NCBI RefSeq assembly: GCF_036226525.1
Contig: NZ_CP108487.1
Location: forward strand, 7,006,001 to 7,070,000
DNA: 64,000 bases
Direction: 5' to 3'
Source: Kribbella sp. NBC_01245
Lineage (GTDB): Bacteria; Actinomycetota; Actinomycetes; Propionibacteriales; Kribbellaceae
The notes under the pieces were generated by a model. The model searched no databases. It had not been told where the DNA came from and saw nothing but the letters and a program-made list of their open reading frames with translations. Shown in pieces: positions 58,100 through 64,000 of the stretch. Each line of letters opens with the position of its first letter. The stretch's first letter is position 1. Both the position numbers and the translations under genes were made by a program.

Positions 58100-61039
58100 T
58101 CAGTTCGAGCCGGCCGCGAGCGCCTTTCGCAGATCGCTTTCGGTCCGTTCGGCGAACTGCGGCAGGCCCAGCTCACGCCAGATCGCGAGCGACTCCTCGA
58201 GCATCGGCACCGCCGCCGCCGGGTCATCCAGCGACAGCTGCAACTCGCCCTGGGTGCGGAGGATCAACGCCTGCCCGAAGCGGTCCGAGTACGTCCGGCA
58301 GGTGGTGAGCGCCGCCGCCAGCTCAGGCGCCACGGCCGCGCCCGCGCCGAGCCGGAGCCGCGCCTTCGCGAGCGCCTGTACGGCGTACGCCGTCATCACC
58401 GCGTCGCCGATCTCCCGCAACATCGCGACGGCCTGTTCGGCCAGCCGGGCCGCCTTCCCGTACTCACCGGCGGCTCGGTGGGCCAGGCTGATCGTGCGCA
58501 GGGTGATGGCCTCGCCGCGGCGGCTGAAAGCCCGGCGGTACGCCGTGAGAGCCTCGTCCAGTGACGCGAAACCCTCGTCGGTACGGCCTTGTTCGATGGC
58601 GAGCGCACCACTGCGGCGAGCGCAGAAGCCGATGCCCGCGTCGTCGCGCAGCGCCCGGAAGATCGCCAGCGCCCGGTCGAGCCGTTCGCGCGCGGGCACG
58701 ACGTCGCCGAGTTCGCGGCTGACGTCACCCAGGCCCGCCAACGCGATCGCCTCGCCGCGCCGATCGCCCACCGCGACGTACCCGGCGAGCGAATCCGCGA
58801 AGTAGGCCTCGGCCCCGGCATAGTCGTCCTGGCCGCTGCGCAACCGTCCGAGCCCCGCGAGCAGCATCGCCTCGGTGGCCTGATCCCCGGCCACCCTCGC
58901 GGCCTGGAGTGCGCTGTCGTGACTTCGCCACCAATCGTCGAACCGGTTCGTGATGACGAACGACGACGAGCACATCGCGGCGACCACCTCAGCCGCGACG
59001 CGATGCAGACCGTTCGCCGCCGCCCGGTCGACCGAGGCCAGCATCGACGGCGTCTCCACGTCGAACCAGACAGCGGGCCGGGCCAGTGCAGGCTGCAGTA
59101 CGTCGGCCGGCACCACGCCTTCGATCGGCCCGGGCGGGACCAGGTCGATCTCGCCGGTCGGCCCGCTGGCGGAGATCCGTCCGATCAGGCCGAGCCAAGC
59201 GCGCAGGGCCCGGGTGACGGCGGCCTCGCGATCGGCGACGGGGTCCTCCAGCTCGGCGCGTTCGCGGGCGAACACCTGCAGCAGTTCGTGCATGCGATAG
59301 CGGACCTGGCCGAGTGGATCGACGGTCGCGAGTTCGAGCAGCTGGGCGTCGACGAGTTGCTCGACCACGTCCTCGGCTTCGTCGGTCGGCAGGTCTAGCA
59401 ACGGCCCAGCGATCCACGGCGCGAAGTCGAGCAGGCTGAGCAGACCGAGCCGCCGGAACGCCAGCCGGGCCGGTTCGTCCAGGCCCTGGTAACCGAGCGC
59501 CAGGCTGGCCCGTACCTCGACATCGCCCGCGGACAACTCGTCCAGGCGCTGCCGCTCGTCGGCCAGCCGGGCCGCGAACCGCGCGAGTGACCACTGGCGA
59601 CGGCTGGCAAGACGTGCCCCGGCAGTACGCACGGCCAGCGGGAGGCAGCCGCACAGCGCGACGATTCGATCGGCCTGGTCCGGCTCGGCGGCGACCCGGT
59701 CCCGGCCGGCCACTCGCGCCAGCAGGCCGATCGCGTCGTCGGTGCCGAGCACTCCGAGGTCGGTGACGTTGGCCCCCGCCAAACCGCTGAGCCGTCGGCG
59801 GGAGGTGATCACGACGGCGGAACCACCCGCACCGGGCAGCAGCGGCCGGACCTGCTGTTCGGAGGCGGCATCGTCGAGCAGGACGAGCAAGGAACGGCCC
59901 GCGGTCACGCTGCGATAGAGGTCGACGCGTTCCTCCAAGGAGACGGGCAGACTCTGCCGATCCACCCCGAGCGCCCGCAAGAACCGCGCGACCACGTCGG
60001 CGGGCGAGGCCGGCAGATCCGTCACGCCACCGAGGTCGGCGTACAGCTGGCCGTCTTTGAACCGGGCGGCGAGCTGATGTACGGCCGAGAGCGCGAGCGC
60101 GGATTTGCCCACCCCGCCCGGACCGCTGATCACCTGGAGGCCGACCACGCCGGGCTCTATCGGGTCGTCGAACCGCGCGACCAACCCGGTCAGCTCCGAC
60201 GTTCGTCCGGTGAAGTCCGCAACGCCCGCCGGCAACTGCGCCGGCACCTGCTTACCCCCAGCCGTGTGCTCTGCGACGGACGCCGGTTCGTCAGCCACGT
60301 TGGGCGTTGTGAAGAGGGACGGATCGTTGTGGAGTACGGCGTCGTGCAGGCGCTGCAGGTCGCGGCCCGGGTCGACGCCGAGCTCGTCGGCCAGCAGACG
60401 GCGGCCTTCGGCATAAACGGCGAGCGCCTCCGCCTGTCGGCCGCAGCGACACAGCGCGGTCATGAGCTGGCCGCGAAGGCGTTCGCGCAAGGGATGCCGG
60501 GACAGCGTGGCGGCGATCTCCTCGGCGACGGCCGCGTGCCGCCCGGTGTCGAGTTCCGCCGCGATCAGGTCCTCGAACACGGCCAGTCGCAGGTCGTCGA
60601 GGCGCGCGGCCTCGGTCGTCAGCGAACCACCGATGCCACCGAGCGCCGGGCCACGCCACAACGCGTCGGCGGCGCGGAAGTCCCGGACGGCGTCGGTCGG
60701 CCGGCTCGCCTGGCGGGCGGAACGGACCAGGTCCTCGTACGTCGTGAGGTCGAGCCGGCCACCGCTGATCCGGTAACCCGGCGGCCGTGTCTCGATCGGA
60801 TCGGCGGTGCCGTCGGCCGTCAGCCCCCGGCGCAGCGCGGCGACGTACGTCTGGATCAGCGCGCGGGCCGTTGGTGGTGGATCGTCGGGCCAGAGCAGGT
60901 CGATCAGGCGCTCGGCCGAGACCACCCGCCCCCGTTCGAGCAACAGCGCGGCCAGCAGCGCGCGCGGTTTCGGGCCGCCGACGGTGAGCCGGTTCGAACC
61001 GGACCACGCCTCGACCGGCCCCAGCAGCCTGAAGTCCAT
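58100..61039 (-). CDS. AfsR/SARP family transcriptional regulator (BTAD, NB-ARC, TPR)
   Basis: 979 residues. An OmpR-type winged helix (about 1-90: LTVGGPKPRALLAALLLERG, then VSAERLIDLLWPDDPPPTAR) and a bacterial transcriptional activation domain (about 95-245: EDLIAAELDTGRHAAVAEEI) form the SARP part. An NB-ARC ATPase follows (P-loop GPGGVGKSALA near 305, LLVLLDDA), then TPR-like helices (from about 690: GQDDYAGAEAYFADSLAGYV). Such regulators activate secondary metabolism or developmental genes by binding direct repeats. It lies directly upstream of the wall hydrolase operon on the same strand, which is its most likely target. ATG 61039 gives MDFRLLGPVEAW. Confidence 0.92.
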   Translation of the reverse strand: MDFRLLGPVEAWSGSNRLTVGGPKPRALLAALLLERGRVVSAERLIDLLWPDDPPPTARALIQTYVAALRRGLTADGTADPIETRPPGYRISGGRLDLTTYEDLVRSARQASRPTDAVRDFRAADALWRGPALGGIGGSLTTEAARLDDLRLAVFEDLIAAELDTGRHAAVAEEIAATLSRHPLRERLRGQLMTALCRCGRQAEALAVYAEGRRLLADELGVDPGRDLQRLHDAVLHNDPSLFTTPNVADEPASVAEHTAGGKQVPAQLPAGVADFTGRTSELTGLVARFDDPIEPGVVGLQVISGPGGVGKSALALSAVHQLAARFKDGQLYADLGGVTDLPASPADVVARFLRALGVDRQSLPVSLEERVDLYRSVTAGRSLLVLLDDAASEQQVRPLLPGAGGSAVVITSRRRLSGLAGANVTDLGVLGTDDAIGLLARVAGRDRVAAEPDQADRIVALCGCLPLAVRTAGARLASRRQWSLARFAARLADERQRLDELSAGDVEVRASLALGYQGLDEPARLAFRRLGLLSLLDFAPWIAGPLLDLPTDEAEDVVEQLVDAQLLELATVDPLGQVRYRMHELLQVFARERAELEDPVADREAAVTRALRAWLGLIGRISASGPTGEIDLVPPGPIEGVVPADVLQPALARPAVWFDVETPSMLASVDRAAANGLHRVAAEVVAAMCSSSFVITNRFDDWWRSHDSALQAARVAGDQATEAMLLAGLGRLRSGQDDYAGAEAYFADSLAGYVAVGDRRGEAIALAGLGDVSRELGDVVPARERLDRALAIFRALRDDAGIGFCARRSGALAIEQGRTDEGFASLDEALTAYRRAFSRRGEAITLRTISLAHRAAGEYGKAARLAEQAVAMLREIGDAVMTAYAVQALAKARLRLGAGAAVAPELAAALTTCRTYSDRFGQALILRTQGELQLSLDDPAAAVPMLEESLAIWRELGLPQFAERTESDLRKALAAGSN

Positions 61040-61177
61040 TTCCCCGCCCCAGCACCTGTCTCGGTACCCCACCTGGTGCGGATGGATGAAATCACAGACG
61101 GCAGGCCGCTGCCAGCCTTCTAACGTTGAAGATGGCGCAGTTCGACCACGCTCGAAAGGGTGGCCAACCGCCTTGAC

Positions 61178-62530
61178 TCAGCCTAGGTGCCAGCGTTGGT
61201 TGGCGGCGTCGTGTTGGGGCCAGGTGATGACCTCGGCGTTGTCGGCGGTGGAGGCCCAGGCGACGTCCAGGGCGTTGGCGGTGAACTTGCAGGTGATGCG
61301 GTGGGTGCCGGCGCGGTCGGGGTCGACGTACCAGCGTTGGTTGTCGCGGCCGGTCCACGCGGTTTGCGAGATGGGTTGGGCGGCGCAGGTGAGGGCTAGT
61401 TGGCTTGCCTCGTTGGTGATGCGGTACGAGTCGTCGGACTGCCGGGTGAAAGTCCAGCGTTGGGTGGGGCTCGTGGTCGGCGTACGTTGCACGACGCCGT
61501 CGAGGGCTTTGCCGCTGTGCAAGGCGGTGAGTTGGTAGGTGCCGTTGGCAACGATCGGCGCGTTGGTGAGGACAGGGACGCCGTTGCGCCAGGTCAGGCC
61601 GGTGACGTGCAGGCCGCGGCCGCCGGGGGTGAGGGCGTGGAAGGCGAGGTGGTTGCCGGTGACGTCTTGGCCGCCGGGGTTGCGGATCGCGTCGGGCCAG
61701 GTGGTGTTGTCGATGACCGTGCCCTGCTTGGCGAATGGTGCGGTCAGGGTGGTGCCGACGGCGTACTTCACGTGGTAGTTCGCGTCCCAGGCATCGGCTG
61801 AGTAGAACAGGACGAACCGGTTGTCTCGTCGTACGATGACGGGCGCGTCGAGGACGGTGCGCTCGTCGCCGGCCGGATCCGCGGTGAGTAGTTTGTGTCG
61901 TTCGCCGATCCAGTTGATGCCGTTGGGCGCGGTCTCGTGGATCCAGACCGAGGCGGGTTGGCCGGCGGAGTTCGCGTCGTCCTTGTAGACGAGATAGCGG
62001 CGGCCGTCGACGACCAGGCTGGCCGGATCGATGTTGCCGTGGTCGAAGGCGTTGCAAATAAGGGGTTCTACGCCCACTGGGGTGAATGGGCCGGTCGGGG
62101 TGTCCGAGGTTGCGGCGCCGATGCACTGGATGCCGCTGGTGTGTTTGGCGGTGTAGTACATGAGGTAGACGCCGTCCGCTCGCTGCGAGACGTCCGGCGC
62201 CCAGACGCGATAGGTGCCGCTGGGTTGGTCGAACGCGACCCACGCGGGGAGGGTTGGCAATGCGTCCACGCCGTCGACCGTCCAGGGGCCGGTGATGCTC
62301 GACGCGTGGGCGATCGGGATGTTCAGGAGCCGTCCGTCGTACGACGAGTTGGTCGAGTAGGCGTAGTACGTCGAATCGACCTGCAGCAGGTCCGCGTCCG
62401 GGAAATCCCGGCCGATCAACGGCTGCGGCGCCTCGGCTGACCGCGACGCTTCGGCCGATCGTGTCGCGGATGCGGGCGTTGTCAGGGTGAGCAGGGTGAG
62501 CAGGATGGCGGCGAACAGGCGTAACGGCAT
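61178..62530 (-). CDS. Secreted GH43-like glycosidase with ricin-type lectin domain
   Basis: 450 residues. Signal peptide (LRLFAAILLTLLTLTTPASA). A five-bladed propeller of the GH43 type is indicated by RDFPDADLLQVDSTYYAY, YRVWAPDVSQRADGVYLMYY, HGNIDPASLVVDGRRYLVYK and VLDAPVIVRRDNRFVLFYS, which supply the likely acidic catalytic residues. The last 120 residues have QRWTFTRQ, NQRWYVDPD and NQRWHLG, the QxW repeats of a ricin-B lectin fold. It probably degrades arabinan- or xylan-like polysaccharide. Monocistronic. Confidence 0.82.
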   Translation of the reverse strand: MPLRLFAAILLTLLTLTTPASATRSAEASRSAEAPQPLIGRDFPDADLLQVDSTYYAYSTNSSYDGRLLNIPIAHASSITGPWTVDGVDALPTLPAWVAFDQPSGTYRVWAPDVSQRADGVYLMYYTAKHTSGIQCIGAATSDTPTGPFTPVGVEPLICNAFDHGNIDPASLVVDGRRYLVYKDDANSAGQPASVWIHETAPNGINWIGERHKLLTADPAGDERTVLDAPVIVRRDNRFVLFYSADAWDANYHVKYAVGTTLTAPFAKQGTVIDNTTWPDAIRNPGGQDVTGNHLAFHALTPGGRGLHVTGLTWRNGVPVLTNAPIVANGTYQLTALHSGKALDGVVQRTPTTSPTQRWTFTRQSDDSYRITNEASQLALTCAAQPISQTAWTGRDNQRWYVDPDRAGTHRITCKFTANALDVAWASTADNAEVITWPQHDAANQRWHLG

Positions 62531-62626
62531 GTCGGCACCTCGCTAGTTGGCCAGCACCTTGGAACGGGTGCGGGCGAGCCTAGGTTCGGGGCCGGGAGTG
62601 CGCAATGGCCTTCGATCTGGGTGGAA

Positions 62627-63415
62627 TCAGGCCTTTCCGGTCAGCTGCAGACCAGCTCCGTCGGAACCGTTCAAGGTCAGCTGGGATCCGTCGATACTGA
62701 AGTTCACCGTGCCCTTGAGGACTTTGACGAGGGCCTGCTCGACCTTGGCGGCATCGCCCGCGCACGCCTTGCGGGTGAGCCCGATCGGCCCGACCTGCAT
62801 GCTGCTGCCGCTCACCGTGGCGGGACCGTTGAGGCTGTTGCAACCGGTCGAACCGGTCACCTTGCCGCCGGCAAATTCCAGGTAGGCCTTTTCCATCCCT
62901 GCCTGGTTCGAGACGGTGTCGCCCTGGATCAGGCTGGTCAACGTCCAGCGGGTGCCTTCGAGGGCGAGATCCGCTTCGGTCGCGTCGCTCAGCACCAGGG
63001 TGGTCGACGCGTCGGTCACGGTCAGCTTGCCGCCGTCGAGCTGCCAGGCCGGTTTGGCCTGCAGGATCTTGGCGAGCCACTCGTCCTGGGCATGCCGAGG
63101 CGCGTCACAACCCATCTCGGTCATGGACAAAGAGTCGACCGAGAGCTTGCCGTCGGAGGTGTTCACCGGGGATTGCATCGAGTTGCAACCCGCGTCCGCG
63201 ATCAACCGGCCGTCGCCGGTGAACTGGAACCGCACCTTGGTCCGCGGCGCGAGCGCCTTCGGCTTATCGTCGACGGTGATCGAGGTCGACTGGAACGTCC
63301 GGTCCCGCAGCCGGTCATCCGTATCACCGCTGCCGCCCGGGTTCGTCTCGTTTCCGCAGCCGGTCGCCGCAAGGGCGAGACCGGCGATCAGGAGAACCAC
63401 GCTGCGCATCTTCAC
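62627..63415 (-). CDS. META domain lipoprotein
   Basis: 262 residues. The signal sequence ends in the lipobox LAATGCGNE, so the protein should be lipid-anchored outside the membrane. Two META/HslJ-like domains follow: first ADAGCNSMQSPVN with MTEMGCDAPRHAQDEWL, second GSTGCNSLNGPATVSG with GLTRKACAGDAAKVEQAL. HslJ-type proteins are linked to stress and drug tolerance in other bacteria, without a defined reaction. GTG 63415 or ATG 63409 may be the start. Confidence 0.85.
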   Translation of the reverse strand: MKMRSVVLLIAGLALAATGCGNETNPGGSGDTDDRLRDRTFQSTSITVDDKPKALAPRTKVRFQFTGDGRLIADAGCNSMQSPVNTSDGKLSVDSLSMTEMGCDAPRHAQDEWLAKILQAKPAWQLDGGKLTVTDASTTLVLSDATEADLALEGTRWTLTSLIQGDTVSNQAGMEKAYLEFAGGKVTGSTGCNSLNGPATVSGSSMQVGPIGLTRKACAGDAAKVEQALVKVLKGTVNFSIDGSQLTLNGSDGAGLQLTGKA

Positions 63416-63470
63416 AACGATAAGACGCCAACCAGCTACCGACGGTTGTCCCCTTCTTCGCGTTCATTCG

Positions 63471-63504
63471 CCCCTATTCCGAGGGTCGACCCTCGGAATG
63501 GGGG
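63471..63504. repeat. Palindrome A
   Basis: The 24-base core 63476-63499, centred on GTCGAC, is perfectly palindromic. With one G-T wobble the pairing extends to 63471-63504. Confidence 0.85.
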
Positions 63505-63533
63505 GTGGACTCGCCAAACTTGCCGGGTCGACT

Positions 63534-63565
63534 CCCTATTCCGAGGGTCGACCCTCGGAATAGGG
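63534..63565. repeat. Palindrome B
   Basis: A perfect 32-base palindrome. The left half is CCCTATTCCGAGGGTC and the right half is its exact complement. It shares its core with palindrome A, 58 bases away centre to centre. Confidence 0.9.
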
Positions 63566-63591
63566 CTCGCAATCAGCGACGGTTGTCCCCT

Positions 63592-63685
63592 TTTGCGTTC
63601 ATTCGTCGGAATCCGGCCTCTGACCACCGCGCAGCTGCTCAGGTCAGCTGACAGGAGAGGGCGGATTCCGACGAATGAACGCAAA
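63592..63685. repeat. Palindromic repeat element, copy 2
   Basis: Arms 63592-63620 and 63657-63685 pair at 28 of 29 positions, with a 36-base centre. The arms match those of the element at 36684-36780 with few changes (GCGTTC for GCATTC). It lies 12 bases beyond the stop of the class V aminotransferase gene. Confidence 0.88.
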
Positions 63686-63697
63686 GAGGAGGTGGCC

Positions 63698-64000
63698 TTA
63701 GTCGTCGTGGAGGTGCCCGCGGAGGGTGGTGGCGGCGGTGTCGGTGTCGGTTTGGCTGGTGGAGAGGTGGAAGGAGAGGCGCAGGCGGCCGGCCCGGATG
63801 GCGCCGGCGATGCGGGCGGTCTCCATCAGCTCGGGCACTTCGTCATCCGCGACCGCCGACACGATCGCCGAGTCCGACGGCCGCAACCCGACCGCCTCCC
63901 GGAATCGCGACGCCAGCCCCACCGAATGCGAATGCAACGCGTTCACCCCGACATCCCGCAGCAACTCAAGCGACGGCGCCGCCGCGATCCACGAATGCCA
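63698..64000 (-). CDS. Class V aminotransferase-fold enzyme, C-terminal part
   Basis: The frame is open to the window edge, giving the last 100 residues; the start lies outside. LELLRDVGVNALHSHSVGLA and AGAIRAGRLRLSFHLSTSQT resemble the C-terminal domain of class V PLP enzymes (cysteine-desulfurase or isopenicillin-N-epimerase-like). The PLP lysine is in the missing part. The stop is followed by the palindromic repeat element. Confidence 0.65.
   Translation of the reverse strand, partial: WHSWIAAAPSLELLRDVGVNALHSHSVGLASRFREAVGLRPSDSAIVSAVADDEVPELMETARIAGAIRAGRLRLSFHLSTSQTDTDTAATTLRGHLHDD

Larger units (their letters stand above)
63416..63697. repeat. Repeat-rich 282-base intergenic region
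   Basis: No gene is seen. Two near-identical direct repeats, each beginning CGACGGTTGTCCCCTT (63440-63470 and 63577-63605), flank two copies of a CCGAGGGTCGACCCTCGG palindrome. The right-hand direct repeat runs into a copy of the 97-bp element found at 36.7 kb. Confidence 0.85.

Noticed and set aside
60077..61123. 348-codon plus-strand open frame
   Set aside because: Antisense to the SARP regulator, without domain signatures.

Overview
The window is high-GC, gene-dense actinobacterial DNA. Actinobacterial features include an RpoA beginning MLIAQRPTL, frequent GTG starts, many 4-base start/stop overlaps and a SARP-type regulator. Gene order and codon habits suggest a Kribbella/Nocardioides-like member of the Propionibacteriales; this is an inference and no rRNA is present to confirm it. 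No tRNA, rRNA, CRISPR array or intact insertion sequence was seen.

Layout. 1-13.1 kb is core genome: the end of the alpha ribosomal operon (rpsD, rpoA, rplQ, truA), a few accessory genes (methyltransferase, ECF sigma factor with a membrane partner, HExxH protein, ABC-F ATPase, TetR/SnoaL pair), citrate synthase, then rplM-rpsI-glmM. 13.2-20.0 kb is a cell-wall recycling cluster: secreted GH3 N-acetylglucosaminidase (NagZ type), secreted NamZ exo-muramidase (DUF1343), secreted beta-lactamase-fold serine hydrolase, MurR/RpiR regulator and MurQ etherase. No MurP transporter or MurNAc kinase is visible beside it. 20.0-23.4 kb holds a double GNAT protein and an ABC-2 exporter with a MerR regulator.

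23.9-46.7 kb is the most interesting part: a biosynthetic gene cluster that I cannot match to a known family. It combines the complete 4-hydroxyphenylglycine route (HmaS-like dioxygenase, Hmo-like FMN oxidase, HpgT-like aminotransferase) with stand-alone acyl-carrier and ketosynthase parts: two ACPs, a normal ketosynthase, a ketosynthase with one catalytic His replaced, a half-length ketosynthase, three adenylating enzymes and a PPTase. It also has a 2-oxo-acid dehydrogenase E1 alpha/beta pair, a PhyH-type oxygenase, a DUF3050 (haem-oxygenase-fold) protein, a circularly permuted ATP-grasp enzyme, a P450, an MFS exporter and hydrolases. No NRPS module, ketoreductase or dehydratase is present. 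Twelve genes from 25.8 to 36.7 kb are almost all joined by 4-base overlaps and look like one operon.

46.7-53.1 kb returns to core genes (coaA, glmS, acpS, nnr). 53.1-61.0 kb is a minus-strand block for wall hydrolysis: a SARP/AfsR-like regulator, then NlpC/P60, GH73 and M23 enzymes that all carry the same five-repeat Ca-loop C-terminal module, then a VanX-type dipeptidase. 61.2-64.0 kb holds a GH43-like/ricin protein, a META lipoprotein, a nest of palindromic repeats and the C-terminal end of a class V aminotransferase. A roughly 97-bp palindromic element occurs twice (36.7 and 63.6 kb), and a different 164-bp MITE-like inverted repeat abuts the P450 start.
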